Source: an uncultured Oscillibacter sp. (lineage in GTDB: Bacteria > Bacillota_A > Clostridia > Oscillospirales > Oscillospiraceae). Taken from it: a stretch of 48,809 bases of DNA. Within the stretch, counting starts at the first letter, position 1. Every line of letters starts with the position of its first letter. Of the stretch, positions 7,501-14,629 are shown one piece after another. The notes under the pieces are model-generated. The model ran no database searches and was not told the DNA's origin. It saw only the letters and a program-made list of their open reading frames with translations. The stretch lies in the NCBI GenBank assembly GCA_951800675.1, contig CATOKC010000005.1:1-48809 (forward strand). The letters run 5' to 3'. A program made the translations under genes and the position numbers.

Positions 7501-7529
7501 TTGACAAATGGGAAACGGTCTGCTAGAAT
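7501..7529 (+). promoter_or_regulatory. Promoter of the tRNA-Thr/tRNA-Tyr unit
   Basis: Perfect TTGACA at 7501-7506, 17-bp spacer, TAGAAT at 7524-7529. It lies 19 bp ahead of the first tRNA base. It is divergent from the zinc-ribbon operon. Confidence 0.85.
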
Positions 7530-7548
7530 AGGCAATGCTGTTGGAACT

Positions 7549-7624
7549 GCTGGTGTAGCTCAGTTGGTAGAGCAGCTGATTTGTAATCAGCAGGCCGGGG
7601 GTTCGAGTCCGTCCACCAGCTCCA
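7549..7624 (+). tRNA. tRNA-Thr (anticodon TGT)
   Basis: A 76-base cloverleaf with acceptor arms GCTGGTG and CACCAGC, D-loop AGCTCAGTTGGTAGAGC, anticodon stem GCTGA/TCAGC around loop TTTGTAA (anticodon TGT), T-arm with GGTTCGAGTCC, discriminator T and encoded CCA. Confidence 0.97.
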
Positions 7625-7643
7625 CAAGTTCATACTGATATCT

Positions 7644-7728
7644 GGGGGAATTCCAGAGCGGTCAAATGGGGCAGACTGTAAATCTGTTGTCACTGACTTC
7701 GGTGGTTCGAATCCACCTTCCCCCACCA
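7644..7728 (+). tRNA. tRNA-Tyr (anticodon GTA)
   Basis: An 85-base class II tRNA: acceptor GGGGGAA pairs with TTCCCCC, anticodon loop CTGTAAA (GTA), a long variable arm (TGTCACTGACTTC), T-loop GGTTCGAATCC, discriminator A and encoded CCA. It is 19 bp after tRNA-Thr and in the same transcript. Confidence 0.97.
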
Positions 7729-7802
7729 GCTCAAAAGTTCCCACCACCGTTCCGTTTCCGGCTTCGCCGAAAACTGCGCTCTGGTGGGAATTTCTTCGCC
7801 TT

Positions 7803-7844
7803 CAACCGCGGACCGCGCTGCTGGGTCCGCGGTTGAGGTTTTTT
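7803..7844 (+). terminator. Terminator of the tRNA unit
   Basis: CAACCGCGGACC pairs with GGTCCGCGGTTG, followed by AGG and six Ts. A second, looser stem (TTCCCACCA at 7738 with TGGTGGGAA at 7792) lies between the last tRNA and this terminator. Confidence 0.85.
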
Positions 7845-7882
7845 ACGGGGGACGAGGGACGGGGGTATCCGGGCCGGTGGAA

Positions 7883-7897
7883 TTACAAGAAACTTGG
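7883..7897. promoter_or_regulatory. Second operator-like site (CAAG-N3-CTTG)
   Basis: CAAG, AAA, CTTG, preceded by TTA, so it matches the left half of the perfect palindrome at 7943-7963 (also CAAG-N3-CTTG). It lies just downstream of a minus-strand promoter-like sequence (TTGACA 7936-7931, 17 bp, TATTTT 7913-7908), where a bound repressor would block that promoter. Confidence 0.5.
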
Positions 7898-7907
7898 CGG
7901 TGACTTT

Positions 7908-7936
7908 AAAATAGCACATATGTTCGAGGATGTCAA
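7908..7936 (-). promoter_or_regulatory. Divergent promoter-like sequence without an evident gene
   Basis: Minus strand TTGACA, 17 bp, TATTTT. Downstream on this strand is only the tRNA terminator region and antisense of the tRNAs; the short open frame there has no ribosome site. It may be a relic of a divergent phage-type promoter or give a non-coding transcript. Confidence 0.4.
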
Positions 7937-7942
7937 GGGGGA

Positions 7943-7963
7943 TTTTACAAGATTCTTGTAAAA
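7943..7963. promoter_or_regulatory. Perfect 21-bp palindrome, likely operator of the S24 repressor
   Basis: Arms TTTTACAAGA and TCTTGTAAAA around a central T. It ends 4 bp before the -35 box of the repressor gene, the usual place for an autoregulatory operator. The shared CAAG-N3-CTTG core at 7883 supports a binding-site role. Confidence 0.7.
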
Positions 7964-7967
7964 AAGA

Positions 7968-7996
7968 TTGACAGGGCTTTCGCACGCTGGTAAGAT
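7968..7996 (+). promoter_or_regulatory. Promoter of the S24 repressor gene
   Basis: TTGACA (7968-7973), 17 bp, TAAGAT (7991-7996); the ATG is 28 bp further on, behind GGGGAGGTG. Confidence 0.8.
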
Positions 7997-8023
7997 GAGA
8001 GAAATAAAAGGGGAGGTGCGGGG

Positions 8024-8773
8024 ATGTCGTTTGGCGAGAGGATGCGGGCCCGGCGGGGGGAATTGGATATGACCAGGGCCGAGCTGGCCGCTTTACTGGG
8101 GGTCTCCCCTTCCGCCGTGGGAAATTATGAGACGGGGGTTAGCTTTCCCAAGGAGGAGATTATGCTGCGGCTCTTCGACTCCCTGGAGGTGGACCCGAAC
8201 ACCTTGTTTCAAGACAGCTTTCAGTACAACAAGCGGGCCGTGGACCCGAAGGAGCAGAGGCTGCTGGAAGGATACCGGGGGCTGTCCGCTTTGGGGCGGG
8301 AGACGGTGCGGACCATGGTGGAGGCGCTGCGCGCCTGCCGGGACGAGGCGGAGAAGGCCCCTGGAGCGGCAGAGCCCCGGATGATCCCCCTCTACCGGAC
8401 CCCTGCCGCCGCCGGGTACGCCGCCCCGGCCTTTGGGGAGGATTTTGATTACATTCCCGTTACGGGGGACGTGCCCCCGGCGGCGGAGTTCGCCGTGCGG
8501 ATTCAGGGAGACTCCATGGCCCCCTACATCGCCGACGGGTCTGTGGCCTATGTGAACCGGGACCCCTTGAAGGCGGGAGACGTGGGAATCTTCTGCGTGG
8601 ATGGAGACGTGTTTTGCAAGCAGTACTACAAGGACCCGGCGGGAATTGTGTACCTCTTTTCCCTGAACCGGGCCCGGGCGGACGCGGATGTGATTCTCCC
8701 CTCCTCCGGCGGGCGGAGCCTGGTGTGCTTCGGGCGGGTGATTCTGCGGGCCTTCCCCCTGCCGGGGCGGTGA
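8024..8773 (+). CDS. XRE-type repressor with S24 (LexA/CI-like) self-cleavage domain
   Basis: A 249-residue transcription factor. Residues 3-60 are a Cro/CI helix-turn-helix (MTRAELAALLGVSPSAVGNYETG). Residues about 120-245 are an S24 peptidase domain with the scissile A130-G131 pair (PAAAGYAAP), nucleophile S164 in QGDSMAPYI and general-base K199 in GDVFCKQYY. This is the complete LexA/CI arrangement, so it should cleave itself on RecA activation and derepress its targets. It is unlike LexA itself, whose N-terminus is a winged helix. A perfect palindrome adjoins the promoter, suggesting autoregulation. Similar stand-alone genes occur as prophage immunity repressors and as stress regulators; the phage-like trio on the other side of the tRNAs favours a mobile-element origin, but I cannot prove it. 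Confidence 0.88.
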   Translation: MSFGERMRARRGELDMTRAELAALLGVSPSAVGNYETGVSFPKEEIMLRLFDSLEVDPNTLFQDSFQYNKRAVDPKEQRLLEGYRGLSALGRETVRTMVEALRACRDEAEKAPGAAEPRMIPLYRTPAAAGYAAPAFGEDFDYIPVTGDVPPAAEFAVRIQGDSMAPYIADGSVAYVNRDPLKAGDVGIFCVDGDVFCKQYYKDPAGIVYLFSLNRARADADVILPSSGGRSLVCFGRVILRAFPLPGR

Positions 8774-8819
8774 GGGCGGTCCCGGACGAGAAAGCGCCCG
8801 GCGATCCTCGGTAATCCCG

Positions 8820-8845
8820 GGGGGCGGAAACATCGGTCCGCCCCG
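8820..8845. repeat. Palindromic repeat, GGCGGAC family
   Basis: GGGGCGGA and TCCGCCCC arms around a short loop (AACATCGG), downstream of the repressor gene. Slightly decayed relative to the copies at 3505, 5513 and 48273. Confidence 0.6.
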
Positions 8846-8889
8846 CGCGATAAAATCTCCGGATGGACGAGCCCGCTCCCCGGAAACGG

Positions 8890-8918
8890 TTGACAATTCC
8901 GCCCTGGGCGGATAAAAT
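8890..8918 (+). promoter_or_regulatory. Promoter of proS
   Basis: TTGACA (8890-8895), 17 bp, TAAAAT (8913-8918). A small hairpin TTTAGG/CCTAAA (8930-8943) lies between it and the ribosome site. I looked for a T-box leader and see none; the leader is only about 40 bases. Confidence 0.8.
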
Positions 8919-8964
8919 AAACTCGTTATTTTAGGACCCTAAATAGGAAAGGAACGAAAACGCT

Positions 8965-10404
8965 ATGGCTACGGATAAAAGACAAGTGGACGCCATCACC
9001 GCCCGGGACGCGGACTTTGCCCAGTGGTACACCGACGTCTGCAAAAAGGCGGAGCTCATCGACTACACCTCCGTCAAGGGCATGTTCATCTACCGGCCCT
9101 ACGGCTACGCCATCTGGGAGAACATCCAGGGCGAGCTGGACCGCCGCTTCAAGGAGACGGGCCATGAGAACGTCTATCTCCCGGTGCTGATCCCCGAGTC
9201 CCTGCTCCAGAAGGAGAAGGACCATGTGGAGGGCTTCGCCCCGGAGTGCGCCTGGATTACCATGGGAGGCAGCGAGAAGCTGGAGGACCGCCTCTGCGTC
9301 CGCCCCACCTCCGAGACTCTCTTTTGCGAGCATTACGCCAATATCATCCACTCCTGGCGGGACCTGCCCAAGCTCTACAACCAGTGGTGCAGCGTCCTGC
9401 GGTGGGAGAAGACCTCCCGCCCCTTCCTCCGCCACCGGGAATTCCTCTGGCAGGAGGGCCACACCATGCACGCGGATGAGGCGGAGGCCCGGGAGGAGAC
9501 CATGCGGATGCTGAACGTCTACGCGGACTTCATGGAGAACTTCCTGGCCATGCCCGTCCTCCGGGGCCGGAAGACGGACAAGGAGAAGTTCAAGGGGGCC
9601 GAGGAGACCTACACCGTGGAGTGCATGATGCACGACCACAAGGCCCTCCAGGCGGGCACCAGCCACTATTTCGGGGACGGCTTCGCCAAGGCCTTCGGCA
9701 TTACCTACACCGGGAAGGACAACCAGCTCCACCATCCCCACCAGACCAGCTGGGGCGTCTCCACCCGGATGATCGGCGGCATCATCATGACCCACGGAGA
9801 CGACAACGGCCTGGTGCTGCCTCCCCGGGTGGCCCCCATCCAGGCGGTGGTCATCCCTGTGGCGTCCCACAAGCCCGGCGTGCTGGACGCGGCGGCGGCC
9901 CTCCGGGACCGGCTGAAAACCGCCGGGGTACGCTCCAAGATGGACGATTCCGACAATTCCCCCGGCTGGAAGTTTGCGGAATACGAGATGAAGGGCGTGC
10001 CCCTCCGGGTGGAGATCGGCCCCAAGGACATGGAGAAGGAGCAGTGCGTCATTGCCCGCCGGGACACCGGCGAGAAGGTGACGGTCCCCCTGGCGGAGCT
10101 GGAGGAGACGGTGAAAAAGCTCCTGGACGAGGTGCATGACAACATGTACGCGCAGGCGCTCCAAAACCGGGAGGACAACACCTTCGACATCGCCTCCCCC
10201 GAGGAGGCCAAGGCCATCGCCGAGGGGAAGGGCGGCTTCCTGCGGTCCAAGTGGTGCGGCTCCCTGGAGTGCGAGCTGGCCATGAAGGAGCGGGCGGGGG
10301 TCAGCTCCCGCTGCATGCCCTTGAAGCAGAGCGGCACGGAGGGCGTGTGCCCCGTGTGCGGCAAGCCCTGCAAGACCGATATTTACTGGGGCGTGGCCTA
10401 TTAA
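8965..10404 (+). CDS. proS: Prolyl-tRNA synthetase (type 3, without editing insert)
   Basis: A 479-residue class II synthetase that charges tRNA-Pro with proline. It begins with the catalytic domain (DFAQWYTDVCKKAELIDY, GMFIYRPYGYAIWENIQ). Motif 2 is RWEKTSRPFLRHREFLWQ and motif 3 lies near TSWGVSTRMIGG. The anticodon-binding domain is about 290-400, and the C-terminal domain ends with CGSLECE and CPVCGKPC, the zinc-binding-like tail of the eukaryote/archaea-like type. No insertion between motifs 2 and 3 is present, so this is the short bacterial form of Clostridia. It has its own promoter and a strong terminator just after the stop codon. Confidence 0.97.
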   Translation: MATDKRQVDAITARDADFAQWYTDVCKKAELIDYTSVKGMFIYRPYGYAIWENIQGELDRRFKETGHENVYLPVLIPESLLQKEKDHVEGFAPECAWITMGGSEKLEDRLCVRPTSETLFCEHYANIIHSWRDLPKLYNQWCSVLRWEKTSRPFLRHREFLWQEGHTMHADEAEAREETMRMLNVYADFMENFLAMPVLRGRKTDKEKFKGAEETYTVECMMHDHKALQAGTSHYFGDGFAKAFGITYTGKDNQLHHPHQTSWGVSTRMIGGIIMTHGDDNGLVLPPRVAPIQAVVIPVASHKPGVLDAAAALRDRLKTAGVRSKMDDSDNSPGWKFAEYEMKGVPLRVEIGPKDMEKEQCVIARRDTGEKVTVPLAELEETVKKLLDEVHDNMYAQALQNREDNTFDIASPEEAKAIAEGKGGFLRSKWCGSLECELAMKERAGVSSRCMPLKQSGTEGVCPVCGKPCKTDIYWGVAY

Positions 10405-10410
10405 AGACCC

Positions 10411-10438
10411 AAAAGGGGGAGCGGCGCTCCCCCTTTTT
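10411..10438 (+). terminator. Terminator of proS
   Basis: AAAAGGGGGAGC pairs with GCTCCCCCTTTT, loop GGC, five Ts. Six bases after the stop codon. Confidence 0.9.
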
Positions 10439-10463
10439 CCCACTCCAGAAAGGAGGCCGCTCC

Positions 10464-11198
10464 ATGGAACACCGCCGCTATCAAGTCTTAGACGCCATCC
10501 GGGGCTGCGCCCTTGTCAGCATGATCCTTTACCACGCCGCCTGGGACCTGGTGAACATGTTCGGCGTGGACTGGCCCTGGTACCGGAGTTTCGCCGCCCA
10601 CGTCTGGCAGCAGAGCATCTGCTGGACCTTCATTCTTCTCTCCGGCTACTGCTGGGCCCTGGGGCGGCGGCAGCTCCGCCGGGGACTGACGGTGTTTTTC
10701 TGCGGGGCGGCGATCACCGCCGTCACGTGGCTGTTTATGCGGTCCAACCTGGTTTACTGCGGCGTGCTGACCCTGCTGGGGGCCTCGTCGCTGCTGCTGG
10801 GGCCTCTGGCCCCGGCGCTAAGGCGAATCCCGCCCCGGGCGGGGGCGGCGGGGAGCTTTCTGCTGTTTTTGCTGCTCCGGGACGTAAACGGCGGCTTTTT
10901 GGGCTTTGAGGGATTGCACGTCGCAGCCCTGCCCGCCGGGCTGTACCAAAACCACCTCACCGCCCTGCTGGGCTTTCCCCCGGCGGACTTCTTCTCCACG
11001 GATTATTTCCCCCTCCTCCCCTGGTTCTTCCTGTTTTTGACGGGGTGGTTTCTCTTCCGCCTCCGCCCGGAGGGGGATGTCCGGGAGCTCCCGCCGCTCC
11101 CTCTGGTGACGGCCATGGGGCGGCACTCGCTTCTTCTCTACATGCTCCACCAGCCGGTAATCTACGGATTGCTGGCGGTCCTGTTCCACGCCGGATAG
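10464..11198 (+). CDS. DUF1624 / HGSNAT-like acyltransferase membrane protein
   Basis: A 244-residue polytopic membrane protein of the DUF1624 group, related to heparan-alpha-glucosaminide N-acetyltransferase and YeiB-like proteins. The family start LDAIRGCALVSMILYHAAWDL (helix 1, with the conserved Arg and His) is clear. About six to seven hydrophobic segments follow, and LYMLHQPVIYG near residue 230 is the second family motif. Members are thought to move acyl groups across the membrane onto sugars; the acceptor here is unknown. The ATG at 10464 follows AGAAAGGAGG. It lies directly after the proS terminator and 41 bp before the GTPase-NYN gene, with no terminator in between, so these two may be co-transcribed. 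Confidence 0.85.
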   Translation: MEHRRYQVLDAIRGCALVSMILYHAAWDLVNMFGVDWPWYRSFAAHVWQQSICWTFILLSGYCWALGRRQLRRGLTVFFCGAAITAVTWLFMRSNLVYCGVLTLLGASSLLLGPLAPALRRIPPRAGAAGSFLLFLLLRDVNGGFLGFEGLHVAALPAGLYQNHLTALLGFPPADFFSTDYFPLLPWFFLFLTGWFLFRLRPEGDVRELPPLPLVTAMGRHSLLLYMLHQPVIYGLLAVLFHAG

Positions 11199-11239
11199 GG
11201 CCCCTGTCCGGCGCAAACCCTTTTGTCGGAGGTGCTTCC

Positions 11240-13882
11240 ATGAACAAGCTGGTCCTGGGCGTCCTGGCCCACGTGGACGCCGGAAAAACCACCCTCTCCG
11301 AGGCGCTGCTCTATCAGAGCGGGGCCATCCGCCGCCTGGGCCGGGTGGACCACCGGGACGCCTTTTTGGACACCGACGAGATGGAGCGGGAGCGGGGCAT
11401 CACCATCTTCTCCAAACAGGCGGAGTTCCCCCTGGGGGACCTAGCCGTCACGCTGCTGGACACTCCGGGCCATGTGGACTTCTCCGCCGAGGCGGAGCGG
11501 GTCCTCCAGGTCTTGGACTGCGCGGTGTTGGTGGTCAGCGGCTCCGACGGGGTCCAGGCCCACACCCGGACCCTCTGGCGGCTGCTGGAGCGGTACGAGG
11601 TACCCACATTTCTCTTTATCAACAAGATGGACCTGGCGGGTACGGACCGGGAAGCCCTCCTGGCGGAGCTGAAAGCCCGGCTGGATAGCGGCTGCGTGGA
11701 CTTCTCCCTGCCGCCGGAGGCTCTGGCGGAGGAGGCCGCCGTCTGCGACGAGGCCCTGCTGGAGCGGTATCTGGAAACCGGGGAGATGGCGGAGGAGGAC
11801 CTGACGGACCTCATCCGGCGGCGGAAGCTGTTCCCCTGCCTCTTCGGCTCGGCCTTGAAGCTGGAGGGGGTGGAGGCCCTGCTGGAAGCTCTCCGCCGCC
11901 ACGGGCCCCTGCGGGCCTATCCGGAGGCCTTTGGGGCCCGGGTCTTTAAGGTCTCCCGGGACGCTCGGGGGGCGCGCCTCACCTGGATGAAGGTCACCGG
12001 CGGGGTACTCCGGGCCAAGGACCTTTTGACCAACCGCCGTCCCGACACCCCGGAGGAGGAGGTCTGGGAGGAAAAGGCGGACCAGCTCCGCCTCTACTCC
12101 GGGGAGAAGTTTCAGCCTGTGGACAGCGCCCCCGCCGGGACGGTGGTGGCGGTCACGGGTCTGAGCCGGGCCCTTCCCGGCCAGGGGCTGGGTTATGAGA
12201 CCGCCTGGACCGTCCCGGCCCTGGAGCCGGTGCTGGCTTATCAGATGCAGACGGAGGCGGACCCCTCCGCCGCCCTGAAAGCCCTGCGGCTTTTGGAGGA
12301 GGAGGACCCCCAGCTCCGGGTCTCCTGGACCGCCGGAGCCGTCCGGGTCCAGCTGATGGGGGAGGTTCAGACGGAGATTTTGCAGCGCCGCCTCCGGGAG
12401 CGCTTCGGCATCGAGGCCCAATTCGGCGCGGGGCGGGTGGTGTACCGGGAGACCATCGCCGCCCCCGTGGAGGGCGTGGGCCACTTCGAGCCCCTGCGGC
12501 ACTACGCCGAGGTCCATTTGCTCCTGGAGCCCCTGCCCCGGGGGACGGGCCTCCACTTTGCCACCGTCTGTCCGGAGGACCAGCTGGACGGCCACTGGCA
12601 GCGCCTTGTTTTGACCCACCTGTGGGAAAAGCCCCACCTAGGGGTCCTCACCGGCTCCCCCATTACGGACATGAAACTTACCCTCACGGCGGGCCGGGCC
12701 CACGAAAAGCACACCGAGGGAGGCGACTTCCGCCAGGCCACCTACCGGGCGGTGCGCCAGGGGCTGATGCGCGCCGAAAGCGTCCTGCTGGAGCCCTGGT
12801 ACGCCTTCCGCCTGGAGCTGCCCGCCGCCCAGCTGGGCCGGGCGCTGAACGACGTCCAGCAGATGGGCGGCGAGGCGGAGCCGCCGGAGGCCCTGGGGGA
12901 GGAGGCCGTCCTCACTGGCCAGGCCCCGGTAGCCGCCATGGGGGACTACGCCAAGGAGCTGGCGGCCTATACCCGGGGACAGGGCCGCTTGAGCCTCCGC
13001 CCCGCCGGGTACCGGCCCTGCGGAGACCCGGAAACGGTCGCGGAGGCCCTGGGCTATGACCCGGAGCGGGACGTGGAGAACACGCCGGACTCCGTCTTCT
13101 GCGCCCACGGCGCGGGGTACACGGTGAAGTGGAGCGACGTCCCCGCCCAGGCCCATGTGGTGAGCGGCGTCCGCCTCGGCGCCCCGAAGCCCGGGGAAAC
13201 CAAGGAGCCGGAGACCCGCCGGAGCGCCGCCTACGCCGGGACCATCGAGCAGGACAAGGAGCTCCAGGCCATTTTCGAGCGGACCTACGGCGCGGTGAAG
13301 CGCCGGGACTTCCTGCCCCCCAAGGCCCCCCGCCGCCCCGCCGCCCCGGAGGCGCCGGAGCGCCGGAGCGTCTCCCGCCAGCCCTCCGGGCCGGAGTATC
13401 TGCTGGTGGACGGGTATAACATCATTTTCGCCTGGGACGAGCTGAAGGCCGTTGCCCGGGAGAGCCTGGACGCGGCCCGGAAGGCCCTGTGCGACCTTCT
13501 TTGCAACTACCAGGGTTACCGGAAATGCGAGGTCATCGCCGTCTTTGACGCCTATAAGGTCCGGGGGGGCCAGGGGTCCGTGGAAAAGTACCACAACATC
13601 CATGTGGTCTACACCAAGGAGGCGGAGACGGCGGACGCCTACATCGAGCGGGCCACCTATGAGCTGGGGAAGCGCCACCGGGTCCGGGTTGCCACCTCCG
13701 ACGGGCCGGAACAGCTCATCATTCTGGGCCACGGGGCCCTCCGGGTTTCCGCCGCCGCCTTCCGGGAGGAGGTGGAGGCGGTTCAAGGCCAGATCGCCCG
13801 GATTCTGGCGGACAACAACCGCCTGGGCCACGGGGCCCTCCGGGCCGCCATGGAAGAGGCGGAAAAGCGAAAGGAGGAATGA
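11240..13882 (+). CDS. TetM/EF-G-like translational GTPase fused to a YacP/Rae1-type NYN domain
   Basis: An 880-residue two-part protein. Residues 1 to about 650 follow the ribosomal-protection/EF-G plan: G1 AHVDAGKT (10-17), G2 RGITI (52-56), G3 DTPGH (74-78), G4 NKMD (128-131), then EF-G domains II-V (VVYRETIAAPVEGVGHFEP; AGRAHEKHTEGGDFRQ; TYRAVRQGLMRAESVLLEP). After a Pro/Ala-rich linker (about 690-718), residues 719-865 are a full NYN domain: EYLLVDGYNIIFAW, EVIAVFDAY, ETADAYIERATYEL, VRVATSDGPEQ, with the acidic residues of the YacP family. In Bacillus subtilis YacP (Rae1) cuts mRNA in the ribosomal A site. I chose the ATG at 11240 (site CGGAGGTG). It is likely annotated as a tetracycline-resistance protein by homology; the extra domain argues for a housekeeping ribosome-rescue or mRNA-decay role. 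The next gene starts 3 bp after its stop. Confidence 0.9.
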   Translation: MNKLVLGVLAHVDAGKTTLSEALLYQSGAIRRLGRVDHRDAFLDTDEMERERGITIFSKQAEFPLGDLAVTLLDTPGHVDFSAEAERVLQVLDCAVLVVSGSDGVQAHTRTLWRLLERYEVPTFLFINKMDLAGTDREALLAELKARLDSGCVDFSLPPEALAEEAAVCDEALLERYLETGEMAEEDLTDLIRRRKLFPCLFGSALKLEGVEALLEALRRHGPLRAYPEAFGARVFKVSRDARGARLTWMKVTGGVLRAKDLLTNRRPDTPEEEVWEEKADQLRLYSGEKFQPVDSAPAGTVVAVTGLSRALPGQGLGYETAWTVPALEPVLAYQMQTEADPSAALKALRLLEEEDPQLRVSWTAGAVRVQLMGEVQTEILQRRLRERFGIEAQFGAGRVVYRETIAAPVEGVGHFEPLRHYAEVHLLLEPLPRGTGLHFATVCPEDQLDGHWQRLVLTHLWEKPHLGVLTGSPITDMKLTLTAGRAHEKHTEGGDFRQATYRAVRQGLMRAESVLLEPWYAFRLELPAAQLGRALNDVQQMGGEAEPPEALGEEAVLTGQAPVAAMGDYAKELAAYTRGQGRLSLRPAGYRPCGDPETVAEALGYDPERDVENTPDSVFCAHGAGYTVKWSDVPAQAHVVSGVRLGAPKPGETKEPETRRSAAYAGTIEQDKELQAIFERTYGAVKRRDFLPPKAPRRPAAPEAPERRSVSRQPSGPEYLLVDGYNIIFAWDELKAVARESLDAARKALCDLLCNYQGYRKCEVIAVFDAYKVRGGQGSVEKYHNIHVVYTKEAETADAYIERATYELGKRHRVRVATSDGPEQLIILGHGALRVSAAAFREEVEAVQGQIARILADNNRLGHGALRAAMEEAEKRKEE

Positions 13883-13884
13883 GC

Positions 13885-14313
13885 ATGCGGACGCTACTGA
13901 CCGCGCTGGCCGCGTATTCCGGCTGTACCGCCGCCCGGCGGTATCTGGACCGCCCCGGCCGTCCCGAGCGGGACTATCTGGGGGGCCGGGTCCGGATAGA
14001 GCCCTTGTGGAACGAGGGGGCGGCCTTTTCCCTGCCCATCCCGGCGGAGGCCCTGCCCCTGGCCTCGGCGGCGGCCTTGGGGCTGCTGTGGGGACGGCGG
14101 AAGCGCTGCCCCCTGGGGACGGGGCTGATGCTGGGCGGGGGCCTCAGCAACCTCCAGGAGCGCTTGACGGAGGGCCGGGTCTATGACTACCTCCATTTCC
14201 CCCGGGCCCCCAGGCCCCTGGACCGCTATGTCTTTAACCTGGCGGACCTGTGCGTCTTTGCCGGGGGGGCGCTGTGCCTCCTGCGGGGCGGCAAAGGTTC
14301 CCCTTCCTCTTGA
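13885..14313 (+). CDS. Signal peptidase II (LspA)-like membrane protein with altered active site
   Basis: A 142-residue protein that follows the LspA pattern: LWNEGAAFSL (residues 41-50, like the NxGAAFS motif), GGGLSNLQERLTEGRVYDYL (84-103) and VFNLAD (116-121). LspA is an aspartyl protease that removes lipoprotein signal peptides. The second aspartate is present (D121), but the first, in the N-x-x-D-R motif, is glutamate here (N89-L-Q-E92-R93). The protein may therefore be inactive or changed in activity. Two or three hydrophobic segments are visible rather than the usual four. The ATG at 13885 is used because AGGAGG is 7 bp upstream; an ATG at 13879 overlaps the preceding stop but is too close. 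The gene for the only clear lipoprotein in the window is far away, so this could be a diverged paralogue. Confidence 0.72.
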   Translation: MRTLLTALAAYSGCTAARRYLDRPGRPERDYLGGRVRIEPLWNEGAAFSLPIPAEALPLASAAALGLLWGRRKRCPLGTGLMLGGGLSNLQERLTEGRVYDYLHFPRAPRPLDRYVFNLADLCVFAGGALCLLRGGKGSPSS

Positions 14314-14338
14314 CTTTCCGGCGGTCCTATGCTAAACT
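14310..14338 (+). promoter_or_regulatory. Promoter of the SCIFF locus
   Basis: TTGACT (14310-14315), 17 bp, TAAACT (14333-14338). The -35 box overlaps the stop codon of the LspA-like gene. Confidence 0.7.
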
Positions 14339-14407
14339 GTCGAAGATAAAAGGCCGCTTTTTCCAAAAGCGGAGCGCTTCAAATTCAATCAGATGGGAGT
14401 AACGATC

Positions 14408-14548
14408 ATGAAGAGAATCAAGACCCTGGAGACCCGCAGCCTCTGTGAGAGCGCCAAAAAGGGCGGCTGCGGCGAGTGCCAGACCTCCTGCCAGTCCGCC
14501 TGCAAGACCTCCTGCGGCGTCGCCAACCAGAAGTGCGAGCAGAAGTAA
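14408..14548 (+). CDS. scfA: SCIFF ranthipeptide precursor
   Basis: A 46-residue peptide with the invariant SCIFF core CGECQTSCQSACKTSC (residues 21-36) and a final C43 near NQKCEQK. The leader begins MKRIKTLETRSL. Seven cysteines are present (13, 21, 24, 28, 32, 36, 43); the last six fit the six-cysteine set the family is named for, and C13 is extra. SCIFF peptides are ribosomally made and post-translationally cross-linked by thioethers between cysteines and alpha-carbons of other residues. The ATG at 14408 has GGGAG 8 bp upstream. It is followed by a hairpin with a short T-run, then by the maturase gene, the normal layout in Clostridia. The product's biological role is not known. Confidence 0.97.
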   Translation: MKRIKTLETRSLCESAKKGGCGECQTSCQSACKTSCGVANQKCEQK

Positions 14549-14556
14549 ACAGCCGA

Positions 14557-14584
14557 AGCGCCGCCCGGTGAGGCGGCGCTTTTC
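14557..14584 (+). terminator. Intergenic hairpin, partial terminator between scfA and scfB
   Basis: AGCGCCGCC pairs with GGCGGCGCT, then TTTT and CC. The short T-run suggests leaky termination, which would leave far more precursor than maturase mRNA. A second small stem GCCGCC/GGGCGGC (14596-14615) sits just ahead of the scfB ribosome site. Confidence 0.7.
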
Positions 14585-14629
14585 CTGTCAACAAGACCGC
14601 CGCCCCTCCGGGCGGCTTGGGAGGAACAC

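Noticed and set aside
7731..7985. 84-codon minus-strand frame between the tRNAs and the repressor
   Set aside because: No ribosome site, no family, and it crosses the tRNA terminator. The divergent promoter-like sequence there is listed separately.
8846..8964. T-box leader ahead of proS
   Set aside because: The leader after the promoter is about 40 bases and lacks the T-box AGGGTGG-type motif and terminator stem.
11240..13882. Calling the fused GTPase a tetracycline-resistance gene
   Set aside because: It shares the TetM fold, but the NYN domain, chromosomal housekeeping context and lack of mobility genes argue for another role; the resistance phenotype cannot be inferred.
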